From positions 244,071 to 308,070 of the forward strand of contig CALXXN010000001.1 in assembly GCA_944392695.1 (NCBI GenBank): a stretch of 64,000 bases of DNA. Reading direction: 5' to 3'. The position numbers and the translations under genes were made by a program. Of the stretch, positions 32,143 through 40,735 are shown piece after piece; the first letter of the stretch is position 1; each line of letters starts with the position of its first letter. This DNA comes from an uncultured Spirochaetales bacterium (GTDB lineage Bacteria; Spirochaetota; Spirochaetia; Sphaerochaetales; Sphaerochaetaceae). Under the pieces are notes generated by a model. That model worked only from the letters and a program-made list of their open reading frames with translations. It was not told the origin of the DNA and made no database searches.

Positions 32143-33930
32143 ATGGGTTTCAAGAACTATATCCTGGTCTGTGGAGGCACGGGCTGCGAGTCCTCCCGCT
32201 CCGACCTGATCTACCGCACGCTGATTGATGAGGCCAAGGCCCAGGGTGTGGCCGACCAGGTCCAGGTCATCAAGACAGGTTGTTTCGGTTTCTGCGAGCA
32301 GGGGCCGATCGTCAAGATCCTTCCTGAGGACTCCTTCTACGTGAAGGTCAAGCCTGAGGATGCCAAGGAGCTTATCGCCGAGCATGTGATCAAGGGCCGC
32401 GAGGTCACGAGGCTCTTGTACAACAAGACCCCCAAGAAGCCTCTTGAGGAAGTCGAGGACATCCAGTTCTACCAGAAGCAGCTGCGTGTCGTACTGCGCA
32501 ACTGTGGTGTGATCGACCCTGAGGACATCAACGACTACATCGCCAACGATGGTTATGTGGCTCTTGAGAAGGCCCTCTTTGAGATGACTCCGGACGACAT
32601 CATCGAGGAAGTCAAGAAGTCCGGCCTACGTGGCCGTGGTGGTGCGGGCTTCCCGACATGGATGAAGTGGAACTTCACCAAGCAGGCAGAGGGTGAGGAG
32701 AAGTACGTCGTCTGTAATGCTGACGAGGGTGACCCGGGCGCTTACATGGATCGTTCGACACTTGAAGGCGACCCGCATTCGGTACTCGAGGCCATGACGA
32801 TCTGTGGCAAGGCCATTGGTGCCCACCAGGGCTTCATCTACATCCGTGCCGAGTATCCTCTGGCGATCCACAGGCTCGAAGTCGCGATGAAACAGTCTCG
32901 TGAGATGGGACTCCTTGGCAAGGACATCCTTGGTTCTGGTTTCGACTATGACATCGAGATCCGCCTGGGAGCTGGAGCCTTTGTCTGTGGCGAGGAGACC
33001 GCGCTGCTCCAGTCGATCGAGGGCCATCGTGGCATGCCACAGCCCCGTCCACCATTCCCTGCGACAAAGGGGCTGTGGGGCAAGCCGACTGTCATCAACA
33101 ACGTCGAGACCTGGGCCAACATCCCTGTGATCATCGCCAAGGGTGGTGATGAGTTCGCAAAGGTCGGCACCACTGACAGCCGTGGTACGAAGGTCTTCGC
33201 CCTGACCGGCAAGATCTGCAACTCAGGTCTCGTCGAGGTCCCGATGGGCACGACGCTGCGTGAGATCGTCTTCGACATCGGTGGAGGCATCGCTGGTGGT
33301 CATAAGTTCAAGGCCGTCCAGACAGGTGGTCCTTCAGGTGGTGTCATCACGGAGGAGAACCTCGACACCCCGATTGATTTCGGTGGCCTGCAGAGGATCG
33401 GCTCGATGATGGGTTCTGGTGGTATGATCGTCATGGATGACACCGACTGTATCGTCGATGTCGCCAAGTTCTACCTCGAGTTCACCCTTGATGAGAGCTG
33501 TGGCAAGTGCTTCCCCTGCCGCATCGGTGGCAAGAGCCTGCACAACATCCTCGACAAGATCACGATCGGCAAGGGCACCGAGGAGGACCTCGAAGAGCTG
33601 CGCCAGATCTCCCATGCCATGCAGAAGGGCAGCCTCTGCGCCCTAGGCCAGACGGCGCCGAACCCTGTCCTCTCGACACTCCGTTATTTCCCTGAGGAAT
33701 ACGAGGCTCATATCAAGGACAAGAAGTGTCCTGCCGGCAAGTGCAAGAAACTGATCCGCTACACGATTGATCCTTCGAAGTGCATCGGTTGTACGGCCTG
33801 TTCCAGGAAGTGTCCTGTTGGAGCCATATCCGGTGAGCTGAAGAAGCCGCATTCGATCAACCAGAGCGCCTGCATCAAGTGCGGAGTCTGCCGCCAGACC
33901 TGCAAGTTCTCTGCCATCTCTGTCGAGTAA
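32143..33930 (+). CDS. hydB: NADH-linked [FeFe]-hydrogenase beta subunit (NuoF-like, flavin)
   Basis: A 595-residue subunit that binds NAD(H) and FMN. The N-terminal ferredoxin-like domain has C10, C15, C47 and C51. The NAD/FMN region has GRGGAGFPTWMKW (164-176) and NADEGDPGAYMDR. A [4Fe-4S] site is ESCGKCFPCR (451-460). Two C-terminal ferredoxin clusters are CIGCTACSRKC and CIKCGVCRQTC. This is the electron-bifurcating HydB layout. I start at the ATG at 32143 (GGAGG 7 bases upstream), not the TTG two codons earlier. Confidence 0.95.
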   Translation: MGFKNYILVCGGTGCESSRSDLIYRTLIDEAKAQGVADQVQVIKTGCFGFCEQGPIVKILPEDSFYVKVKPEDAKELIAEHVIKGREVTRLLYNKTPKKPLEEVEDIQFYQKQLRVVLRNCGVIDPEDINDYIANDGYVALEKALFEMTPDDIIEEVKKSGLRGRGGAGFPTWMKWNFTKQAEGEEKYVVCNADEGDPGAYMDRSTLEGDPHSVLEAMTICGKAIGAHQGFIYIRAEYPLAIHRLEVAMKQSREMGLLGKDILGSGFDYDIEIRLGAGAFVCGEETALLQSIEGHRGMPQPRPPFPATKGLWGKPTVINNVETWANIPVIIAKGGDEFAKVGTTDSRGTKVFALTGKICNSGLVEVPMGTTLREIVFDIGGGIAGGHKFKAVQTGGPSGGVITEENLDTPIDFGGLQRIGSMMGSGGMIVMDDTDCIVDVAKFYLEFTLDESCGKCFPCRIGGKSLHNILDKITIGKGTEEDLEELRQISHAMQKGSLCALGQTAPNPVLSTLRYFPEEYEAHIKDKKCPAGKCKKLIRYTIDPSKCIGCTACSRKCPVGAISGELKKPHSINQSACIKCGVCRQTCKFSAISVE

Positions 33931-33944
33931 GAGGAGGAAGACTA

Positions 33945-35690
33945 ATGATTCATCTGACCATACAGGGAATAGAGGTCGTGGTGGAGGAGGGGACGACCGT
34001 CCTCGAAGCCGCCCAGAAGGCAGGCATCAGGATTCCGACCCTGTGCTATCATCCAGACCTGAAGCCCTTCGGTTCCTGCGGACTGTGCATCTGCAAGCAG
34101 GAGGGTTCTGCCAAGATCATCCGTGCCTGTGCCACTCCTGCCGCGGAGGGCATGAGGATCATAACCCATGACAATGAGCTCAACGAGGTCCGCCGCACGA
34201 TCCTCGAACTTGTCATGAGCACACATCCGGCAAGCTGCCTGACCTGTGTCAGGAACAACAAGTGCGAGCTCCAGAAGCTCTGTGTCGAGTATGGAGTGCG
34301 TGAGCAGCCCTTCGAGACCCGCATCAAGACCCTGCCCAAGGATACGTCGACCAAGGCCATCGTCCTTGATCCATCCAAGTGCATCAAGTGTGGACGCTGT
34401 GTCCAGGTCTGCCAGAGCCTCCAGGGTGTCTACGCCCTTGAGTTCATCGGACGTGGCGATGCCACTCAGATGTGCCCTGCCGCCAACCTTCCGTTGGGAG
34501 ACAGCCCTTGCATCAAGTGTGGCCAGTGCGCCGCCCACTGTCCTGTCGGTGCGATTTACGAGGTTGATGAGGGCAATGTCTTCATCAAGGAGGCCAGTGA
34601 TAGCGAGAAGGTCGTCGCCGTCCAGATCGCCCCTGCCGTGCGTGTCGCACTTGGCGAGGAGTTCGGCTTCAAGCCTGGTGAGCTGACGACTGGAAAGATC
34701 TATACAGCCCTCCGCCGCCTTGGTGCCGACTATGTCTTCGACACGAACTTCGGTGCCGACATGACAGTCATGGAAGAGGCCAGCGAGCTTGTCGGCCGTG
34801 TCACGAAGGGTGGTGTCCTGCCCCAGCTGACCAGCTGCTGTCCTGGCTGGATCGAGTACGTGACCAAGTACTATCCTGACCTGATCGAGAACCTCTCATC
34901 CGCCAAGAGCCCGATGATGATGCAGGGTGCGATAACGAAGACCTACTGGGCTGAGAAGATGAAGATCGACCCATCAAAGGTCTATTCCGTCGCCATCATG
35001 CCCTGTACCGCCAAGAAGGTTGAGATCCACCGTGATGAGCACATGAGGTCAAGTGGCTACGATGATGTCGACCTCGTCCTGACGACACGTGAGCTTGCCA
35101 GGATCATCAAGCAGTTCGGCATTGACTTCGCCTCACTCCCTGAGAGCCAGGCTGACAGCCCGATTGGCGAGTACTCTGGCGCCAGCACGATCTTCGGTGT
35201 CACCGGAGGTGTCATGGAAGCCGCTGTACGTACAGCCTACAACCAGATCACAGGAAAGGACCTCTCGGATCCTGACATCATGACAGTGCGCGGCAATGGC
35301 AGCTTCCGTCATGGTGCCTTGGATATCGAGGGCAAGGCAACGGTCCGCTTCGGCGTCGTCCATGGCATGGCCAACGCCAAGCAGGTCCTCGACGAGATCC
35401 GCGAAGCCAAGAAGAAGGGTACGAGGGCTCCTTATGAGTTCATCGAGGTCATGGCCTGCCGCGGTGGCTGTATCGCTGGTGGTGGCCAGCCTCTTGGCAC
35501 TGATGACGAGGTGCGCTCCAAGCGTACAAGCGGTTCCTACACCGATGATAAGAAGTCGGCGGTCCGCTGCAGCCATCAGAACCCCTCTGTCAAGAAGGCC
35601 TACGAGGAGTACTTTGGACAGCCCCTGTCAGAGAAGTCACACCACCTCCTGCACACTGAGTACAAGCAGGTGCCTGTCTACAAGAACTGA
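33945..35690 (+). CDS. hydA: [FeFe]-hydrogenase catalytic subunit
   Basis: A 581-residue catalytic subunit. An N-terminal plant-type [2Fe-2S] domain (C34, C45, C48, C62) is followed by the His-ligated [4Fe-4S] segment HPASCLTCVRNNKC and two [4Fe-4S] clusters (CIKCGRCVQVC, CIKCGQCAAHC). The H-cluster motifs are TSCCPGW (297-302 region), MPCTAKK (352-358) and MACRGGCIAGGG. A small-subunit domain closes the protein. It lacks the extra C-terminal [2Fe-2S] domain of the Thermotoga enzyme. It makes H2 in the cytoplasm using electrons from NADH and probably ferredoxin. No HydEFG maturation genes lie in the window. Confidence 0.97.
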   Translation: MIHLTIQGIEVVVEEGTTVLEAAQKAGIRIPTLCYHPDLKPFGSCGLCICKQEGSAKIIRACATPAAEGMRIITHDNELNEVRRTILELVMSTHPASCLTCVRNNKCELQKLCVEYGVREQPFETRIKTLPKDTSTKAIVLDPSKCIKCGRCVQVCQSLQGVYALEFIGRGDATQMCPAANLPLGDSPCIKCGQCAAHCPVGAIYEVDEGNVFIKEASDSEKVVAVQIAPAVRVALGEEFGFKPGELTTGKIYTALRRLGADYVFDTNFGADMTVMEEASELVGRVTKGGVLPQLTSCCPGWIEYVTKYYPDLIENLSSAKSPMMMQGAITKTYWAEKMKIDPSKVYSVAIMPCTAKKVEIHRDEHMRSSGYDDVDLVLTTRELARIIKQFGIDFASLPESQADSPIGEYSGASTIFGVTGGVMEAAVRTAYNQITGKDLSDPDIMTVRGNGSFRHGALDIEGKATVRFGVVHGMANAKQVLDEIREAKKKGTRAPYEFIEVMACRGGCIAGGGQPLGTDDEVRSKRTSGSYTDDKKSAVRCSHQNPSVKKAYEEYFGQPLSEKSHHLLHTEYKQVPVYKN

Positions 35691-35711
35691 CAAGGAAGTG
35701 TCACACCCAAA

Positions 35712-35744
35712 GGGAAGCCGAAGCATCTGGCTTCCCCTTTTTTT
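35712..35744 (+). terminator. Terminator of the hydrogenase operon
   Basis: Stem GGGAAGCC / GGCTTCCC with a 9-base loop followed by C and seven T, directly after hydA. Confidence 0.88.
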
Positions 35745-35770
35745 GTTCATCTCATGGGGGATGGTATGAT
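35743..35770 (+). promoter_or_regulatory. Promoter of the YbjQ-like gene
   Basis: TTGTTC (35743-35748), 16 bases, TATGAT (35765-35770). The -35 box overlaps the end of the hydA terminator T-run. Confidence 0.5.
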
Positions 35771-35802
35771 TCAACCCCGGAGAAGTAAGGAGGAAAGCTT
35801 AC

Positions 35803-36129
35803 ATGCCTGCGTTCAGTAAAGATGAAATGGGAACATCCCCTGCTACATCCAAGATTATTGCAACGAGCCTGCCGACATTGCCTGGACACGATGTGCTGGA
35901 GGTGTATGACCTTGTCTATTGCTGGGCAGATGATTCTTCGTACTCACAGTCATCCACTGCCATTGACCGGGCTTATGAGGGACTCAAGGCCGAGGTCGCC
36001 AGACGTCATCCACAGGCTAATGCCATTCTAGGTGTAAGGGAGGGCAGCCTTGGCCTTGCCCCAGGCAGTCTCAGCAAGGTGACATGCATCTGGTATGGAA
36101 CACCTGCACGCGTAGTCAAGGTGGAATAG
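35803..36129 (+). CDS. YbjQ/UPF0145-like small protein
   Basis: A 108-residue cytoplasmic protein. TLPGHDVLEVYDLVYCW followed by a helix and ANAILGVRE match the outline of the YbjQ ('heavy-metal-binding domain') family, which forms pentameric rings of unknown purpose. The family's usual dense glycine pattern is weak, so the match is moderate. AAGGAGG precedes the ATG. It is transcribed alone and followed by a GC-rich hairpin. Confidence 0.6.
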   Translation: MPAFSKDEMGTSPATSKIIATSLPTLPGHDVLEVYDLVYCWADDSSYSQSSTAIDRAYEGLKAEVARRHPQANAILGVREGSLGLAPGSLSKVTCIWYGTPARVVKVE

Positions 36130-36130
36130 G

Positions 36131-36159
36131 AGAGGCCCCCCTGCTGGGGAAGGGCCTCT
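36131..36159. terminator. GC-rich hairpin between convergent genes
   Basis: AGAGGCCC / GGGCCTCT with a 13-base loop between the stops of the YbjQ-like gene and the ABC binding protein. No T-run follows on either strand, so its efficiency is uncertain. Confidence 0.45.
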
Positions 36160-36179
36160 GCTGCCCTGGTCAGTTGCAC

Positions 36180-37229
36180 TCAGGAGAACTGTGCCCTGTC
36201 AGCATCTGTGAGTGTGTAATCGTAGAAGAGTGAATAGAAGCGCTCCGCTTCTGCGTTGATGTCGACTCCGGCTTCATCTCCATAGAAGACATCGGCTGCC
36301 CACCAGATGCCCATCAGGCGGTTGACTGATGGAGGACTGTCGATCCAGTTGTTGATGATGTCAGGCACCATGTAGACGCGTCCGTTCCTGACCGCGTCGA
36401 GGCCTTCCCAGACACTGCCTGGGGCCGTGACATCAGCGTAGGCATCAGCATTGGAGAGTACGATCACATCAGGGTTCCACAGCAGGAGCTGCTCCATGCT
36501 GACAGTGCCTGAATCTGTCGAAAAGTTGGATGGTACGGCATTCACGCCACCAACCGCTTCAAGGACCTCACCATGCATGTTGCCTTCAGGGACGGCTTCA
36601 AGACCATCAAGCGAGGATGAGTAATAGAAGCTGACAGCGCCTCCGAGCTCCTCTTTGACCTTGGCTGCGAAGGCAAGGCTCTCTTCAGCATAGGATGAGA
36701 GGGCGGAGGCACGCCCTGTATCACCAAGAAGCTCGCCGAGCCTTGTGTAGGTGTTGGCAGTGTCCGCAAGGTAGGACTCGATGAAGACGATTGGGATGCC
36801 AACCTGCTCCTGGAGCCTGTCGAGGTCGCTGATCATCTCATCAATCGAGCCCTTGATCTCACCAATGTCGATGACGACTTCAGGAGCGGCCATGATCAAA
36901 GCCTCCCTGTTCAGGTCGGCACGGCGTCCGTAGAAGGTCCCGAGGACTGGGAGGTCCGCATCAAGACCAGGGTAGAGTGGCATGTCCTCTTCAGCCATCG
37001 CCGTGGAGAGTCCGACCAGGAGTCCTGGATCATAGGTCAGCATGATCACCTGGGCCATCTGGCCTGTAGGTGCCACCCTGGTGATTTCCACAGGGACGGT
37101 GACCTCGCGTCCGAGGTCGTCTGTGAAGACCCTGGTTTCCACACTTGCGCCTTGTTCTGCCGCGGCTTGTGCGCAAAGTGGCATCAGTGTTGCAAGCATG
37201 ATGAGCAGCGTTGTCACGATCTTCCTCAA
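36180..37229 (-). CDS. ABC transporter substrate-binding protein (iron-chelate/cobalamin type)
   Basis: A 349-residue periplasmic binding protein of the BtuF/FhuD class. The signal peptide is MRKIVTTLLIMLATLMPLCA, followed by FTDDLGREVTVP, the usual N-terminal strand. APEVVIDIGE and WNPDVIVLSNAD are the paired binding-lobe motifs. The start is a TTG at 37229 with GAGGAGG 8 bases upstream; no ATG gives both a signal peptide and a ribosome site. It is the last gene of a permease-ATPase-binding protein operon. The ligand (ferric siderophore, heme or corrinoid) cannot be decided. Confidence 0.88.
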   Translation of the reverse strand: MRKIVTTLLIMLATLMPLCAQAAAEQGASVETRVFTDDLGREVTVPVEITRVAPTGQMAQVIMLTYDPGLLVGLSTAMAEEDMPLYPGLDADLPVLGTFYGRRADLNREALIMAAPEVVIDIGEIKGSIDEMISDLDRLQEQVGIPIVFIESYLADTANTYTRLGELLGDTGRASALSSYAEESLAFAAKVKEELGGAVSFYYSSSLDGLEAVPEGNMHGEVLEAVGGVNAVPSNFSTDSGTVSMEQLLLWNPDVIVLSNADAYADVTAPGSVWEGLDAVRNGRVYMVPDIINNWIDSPPSVNRLMGIWWAADVFYGDEAGVDINAEAERFYSLFYDYTLTDADRAQFS

Positions 37230-37251
37230 TATTGTCACCTCCTCAGCCCGC

Positions 37252-38019
37252 CTAATGGCGTGGCATGCAAATGTATTGGCCATCAAGGCGTCCAACCTTG
37301 ATGGGTGTTGAGTAGAATCCTGATAACAAATCGCTATCAGCGACCTTGTCCGGGCTGCCTTCAGCCCAGGTGCGCCCGTCCTTGATGAGTATGATGTTGT
37401 CAGCCCAGTTAAGGGCCTGGACGATGTCGTGCATGGCGACGAGTGCGGTATGCCCATCGCTTGTCAGCGATTTGATGTTGTCGAGGCTGTGGACCTGGTT
37501 CGCCCAGTCCAGCTTGCTGGTCGGCTCGTCGAAAAGGAGCAAGGGGGCGTCCTGTGCCAGGGCCCTGGCGCAGAGCACAAGCTGGCGCTCACCCCCCGAG
37601 AGGCTGTCGACACGGCGGTGGGCCAGGTGGCTGATTGAGAAACGTTCAAGTGCATCCTGTGCCCGTTTCATTTCCGCAACGCCTGGACTTGCCAGTGTGG
37701 ATATGCTGGCGCTGGTGCCCATCAGGACAGTGGTCAGCACGCTGTAAGAGAAGCTTGGATGGCTTTCCTGTGGTATGTAGGCGATCCGTCTGGCCCTTTC
37801 CCTGGCCCCCATGCCTGCAAGGTCAGCGCCATTAACACTGACACAGCCTTCTTGTGCCTTCAAGATGCCCAGGATGATGCGGAAGAGCGTGGTCTTGCCA
37901 GCTCCATTGCGCCCCAGCATCACATTGAAAGTCCCATCTTCCAGGGAGAAGCTGAGCCCATCGAGGACGGGACGCCTTCCATCGTAGCTGAAGTGGATGT
38001 CATTGACTGCAAGGCTCAT
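37252..38019 (-). CDS. ABC transporter ATPase (FecE/BtuD type)
   Basis: A 255-residue ATPase with Walker A GRNGAGKTT (36-44), Q-loop IPQESH, signature LSGGERQ, Walker B LLLFDEP and the switch His in AMHD. It powers the adjacent FecCD-type permease. The start overlaps the permease stop by 4 bases (ATGA), and the binding-protein gene follows after 22 bases. Confidence 0.95.
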   Translation of the reverse strand: MSLAVNDIHFSYDGRRPVLDGLSFSLEDGTFNVMLGRNGAGKTTLFRIILGILKAQEGCVSVNGADLAGMGARERARRIAYIPQESHPSFSYSVLTTVLMGTSASISTLASPGVAEMKRAQDALERFSISHLAHRRVDSLSGGERQLVLCARALAQDAPLLLFDEPTSKLDWANQVHSLDNIKSLTSDGHTALVAMHDIVQALNWADNIILIKDGRTWAEGSPDKVADSDLLSGFYSTPIKVGRLDGQYICMPRH

Positions 38020-39050
38020 GTGCGCCTCCCTTCCCGGATCACGAGGTAGATGAAGAAGGGGGCCCCGATGAAACTTGTGAGTATGCCGATTGGGATCTCA
38101 CTTGTCGTCAGGCTGCGCGAGAGCGTGTCGACAAAGACAAGGAAGCCTGATCCGATCAATATGGAGGCGGGGATTGAACGGCGGTGGTCACAACCGACGA
38201 TCATGCGTGTCAGGTGGGGTACGACCAGGCCGACCCAGCCAATCGTCCCGGCCACTGCGGTCGCCATGGCGCTCATCAGCGTGGCCGAGATGATGGAGGT
38301 GAGCCTGATGGCTTTCACTGGAATGCCGAGGCTGTGCGCCTCCTCATCCCCCTGGCTCAATACGTTCAGAGGCCAACGCAGGCAGTAGGTCAGCACTGAA
38401 CAGAGTCCGACGACTATTGCGCAGGCAAGCAGGTCACCCTCCCTGACGGAGTTCAGTGAGCCTATGAGGTAGTATGTGATCTGGGGGAGCACATCCTCAG
38501 TGTCAGCGACCAACTTCACAAAGCTCAGGCATGAGTTCATCAGCGAGCCGATCATCATGCCTGACAGGACCATGCCAAGTACGGGCTGGGAGGGTACGTG
38601 GTGAGCGATCAGCAGTGTCAGGCCCACAGCGGCAAGGCCTAGGGCGAAGCTGAGGATTGTCGTCTCCGTATAGCTCCAGCCCCACAACAGGCCAAGCGCA
38701 CTGCCCATGGCCGCCCCACTGGTCGCTCCCAGCACATCAGGTGACACCATTGGGTTCTGGAAGACACTCTGGTAGGAAAGGCCTGCCAAGGCAAGCCCCG
38801 CTCCAATGAGGGCGCCTGTGAGTATGCGGGGTCCGCGTATGCGGAAGACGACAGACTCCGCCTGTGGTGCCCAATCGGCTTCGATAGGGAGGATTTTGGA
38901 AAGAAGGATCTTCACAAGTGTGATGGGGTCGACAGGATAACGCCCCACCATGAAGGCGAGGACCATGATGGCGATGAAGGCGGCAAGGAGCAGGGGAAGT
39001 GTCCAACGTCCTCCTTCATGCTTGTATGAAATGTCCTCCAGTTGTCGCAT
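38016..39050 (-). CDS. ABC transporter permease (FecCD/BtuC type)
   Basis: A 344-residue membrane protein with about ten predicted helices. Family motifs include RGPRILTGALIGAGLALAG, NPMVSPDVLGATSGAA and the coupling-helix region GTIGWVGLVVPHLTRM. It forms the channel for chelated iron or corrinoid uptake. The promoter (39088-39060) places the transcript start only a few bases before the ATG, and there is no Shine-Dalgarno, so it may be leaderless. I looked for a cobalamin riboswitch upstream, but there is no room for one. Confidence 0.93.
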   Translation of the reverse strand: MRQLEDISYKHEGGRWTLPLLLAAFIAIMVLAFMVGRYPVDPITLVKILLSKILPIEADWAPQAESVVFRIRGPRILTGALIGAGLALAGLSYQSVFQNPMVSPDVLGATSGAAMGSALGLLWGWSYTETTILSFALGLAAVGLTLLIAHHVPSQPVLGMVLSGMMIGSLMNSCLSFVKLVADTEDVLPQITYYLIGSLNSVREGDLLACAIVVGLCSVLTYCLRWPLNVLSQGDEEAHSLGIPVKAIRLTSIISATLMSAMATAVAGTIGWVGLVVPHLTRMIVGCDHRRSIPASILIGSGFLVFVDTLSRSLTTSEIPIGILTSFIGAPFFIYLVIREGRRT

Positions 39051-39059
39051 CTGATGTGA

Positions 39060-39088
39060 ATCCTACACCAAAGAAGGCCAATGTACAA
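39060..39088 (-). promoter_or_regulatory. Promoter of the ABC importer operon
   Basis: Minus-strand TTGTAC (39088-39083), 17 bases, TAGGAT (39065-39060). The predicted transcript start is about 3-5 bases before the permease ATG at 39050. Confidence 0.6.
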
Positions 39089-39167
39089 ATGGATGAATGA
39101 TGGTATGGATGGTTGACACGCTTGGCATTTGGTGAACATTTTTGATTTTTTCGAAAGAATGCCCTTC

Positions 39168-39197
39168 TTTTCCTCGAAACTTGATTGCCTTTATGTT
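39168..39197 (+). promoter_or_regulatory. Possible promoter of the sodium-pump gene
   Basis: TTTTCC (39168-39173), 18 bases, TATGTT (39192-39197). The -35 is poor. The ATG follows 15 bases after the -10 without a Shine-Dalgarno. Confidence 0.35.
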
Positions 39198-39212
39198 AGC
39201 ATTCCATCCGCT

Positions 39213-40352
39213 ATGGAAACAAACGACATTCTGAATCTTATCATGATAGCCGTTGGCCTGGTCCTTATCTGGCTGGCTATCAAGAAGGAGATGGAGCCCA
39301 CGCTTCTGCTCCCAATGGGATTCGGTGCTATCCTCGTCAACCTGCCAGGTTCGGTCATGCTCCAGGACAATGCGATCCTGCAGTGGCTGTACAACGTGGG
39401 TATCGAGAGCGCAGAAGCCTTCCCGCTCCTCCTCTTCATCGGCATCGGTGCGATGATCGACTTTGGACCACTCATCTCCAAGCCTTGGCTGATCTTCATC
39501 GGCGCGGCTGGACAGGGTGGCATCTTCATTTCGATGATTATCGCAAGCGCACTTGGCTTCCCACTGAACGATGCGGCTTCAATCGGCATCATCGGTGCTG
39601 CTGACGGTCCTACCGCCATCCTGGTCTCCCAGCGCTTGCAGTCGAGGTACATTGCAGCTATCCTAGTCGTCGCCTACTGCTACATGGCCTTGGTTCCACT
39701 GATCCAGCCTGTAGTCCTCAAGGCCACCACGACCAAGAAGGAGAGGGCGATCCAGATGCACTACAAGCCCTCCAGCGTCAGCAAGACGACCCGCATCATC
39801 TTCCCGATTGTCACAACAGTGGTCTGCGGCATCCTGGCTCCGGATTCAGCTTCCCTCGTCGGCATGCTGATGTTCGGCAACCTGCTGCGTGAGTGTGGAG
39901 TCCTTGACAACCTCTCCCGCGCGGCCCAGGACATGCTTTCCCCGCTCATCACGCTGCTGCTTGGCCTGGCCATCTCTCCGATGATGAAGGGTGAGGCCCT
40001 CCTGCAGCCTGCCACGCTGATGATCATGGCCTTCGGACTCCTGGCCTTCATTTTCGACACGGCTTGTGGCGTCTTCTTCCTGAAGATCGTCAACATCTTC
40101 CTGCCGAAGGAGAAGAAGATCAACCCGCTCATCGGTGGTGCTGGCATCTCAGCCTTCCCGATGTCGAGCCGCGTCGTCCAGAAGGTTGGTATCGAAGCGA
40201 ACAAGCAGAACCACCTGCTGCCATTCGCTCTTGGCGCCAATGTCTCCGGCCAGATCGCTTCCGTCCTCGCCGGTGGTCTCCTGATGTCAACTCTGCTTCC
40301 GCATGTTGAAAGTGTGACGAATGTGATTAACGCATTCAGCGCAGTGCTTTAA
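39213..40352 (+). CDS. oadB: Na+-translocating decarboxylase beta subunit (OadB/GcdB/MmdB)
   Basis: A 379-residue integral membrane subunit that couples decarboxylation of a biotin-bound carboxyl group to Na+ export. The essential Asp motif GAADGPTAI and the C-terminal SAFPMSSRVVQKVG / LGANVSGQIASVLAGG are recognisable; some positions (MMKGEALLQP) depart from the usual GSVMAD-type text. I choose the ATG at 39213 (METNDILNL...), which starts the first helix; the upstream extension is not protein-like. No alpha (carboxyltransferase) or biotin-carrier gene is adjacent, so the substrate (oxaloacetate, glutaconyl-CoA or methylmalonyl-CoA) is unknown. Confidence 0.9.
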   Translation: METNDILNLIMIAVGLVLIWLAIKKEMEPTLLLPMGFGAILVNLPGSVMLQDNAILQWLYNVGIESAEAFPLLLFIGIGAMIDFGPLISKPWLIFIGAAGQGGIFISMIIASALGFPLNDAASIGIIGAADGPTAILVSQRLQSRYIAAILVVAYCYMALVPLIQPVVLKATTTKKERAIQMHYKPSSVSKTTRIIFPIVTTVVCGILAPDSASLVGMLMFGNLLRECGVLDNLSRAAQDMLSPLITLLLGLAISPMMKGEALLQPATLMIMAFGLLAFIFDTACGVFFLKIVNIFLPKEKKINPLIGGAGISAFPMSSRVVQKVGIEANKQNHLLPFALGANVSGQIASVLAGGLLMSTLLPHVESVTNVINAFSAVL

Positions 40353-40363
40353 GGAGTGGTATT

Positions 40364-40657
40364 ATGATTGAGAAACTTGATTCGTCTGTTGTCGATCAGC
40401 TTCTTGCCAGTGGAGAGATTTCTGAAGCCCAGATTGATATGATTGGTGAAATGTATGCTGCTGGTGCCAACTCTGCTGAAGGTGTTGACACTGCTGCGAT
40501 TGTATCAACTGTGCTTGATCAGAATTTTTCTACAGCGGATTCAGTTGGAATAGGATTTTCCAGCTGGGGCCTCCTGGCCTGCGCCCTTGGCATCCTCTTC
40601 GTCGCCCTGGTCATCTTGAACAAGGTCACCGGTCGCAAGAAGGACAAGGACAAGTAA
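40364..40657 (+). CDS. Small single-span membrane protein linked to the sodium pump
   Basis: A 97-residue protein. The acidic, Ala-rich first 60 residues are cytosolic or external. One transmembrane helix follows (about 68-88, WGLLACALGILFVALVIL), then a short basic tail RKKDKDK. It is a candidate gamma/anchor subunit of the pump, though standard OadG proteins carry the helix at the N-terminus. AAGGAG lies 8 bases before the ATG and 11 bases after oadB. The first two-thirds use A/T-ending codons, while the last third switches sharply to G/C-ending ones. Confidence 0.7.
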   Translation: MIEKLDSSVVDQLLASGEISEAQIDMIGEMYAAGANSAEGVDTAAIVSTVLDQNFSTADSVGIGFSSWGLLACALGILFVALVILNKVTGRKKDKDK

Positions 40658-40677
40658 GCATCCTCAAACGGCATTTG

Positions 40678-40735
40678 AAAGGGGCTGTTGCGTGAAAACA
40701 GGTCGAAGCTGACCTCATGCATAGCCCTTTTCTTC
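40678..40735 (+). terminator. Possible terminator after the sodium-pump genes
   Basis: AAAGGGGCT pairs, with one G-T pair, to AGCCCTTTT across a long loop that itself contains AGGTC/GACCT. T-rich TTTTCTTC follows. It overlaps the end of the convergent kinase gene. Confidence 0.4.

Noticed and set aside
39050..39128. Cobalamin riboswitch before the ABC importer
   Set aside because: Only about 80 bases separate the divergent genes, and the promoter lies within 40 bases of the start, so no leader of the required size exists.
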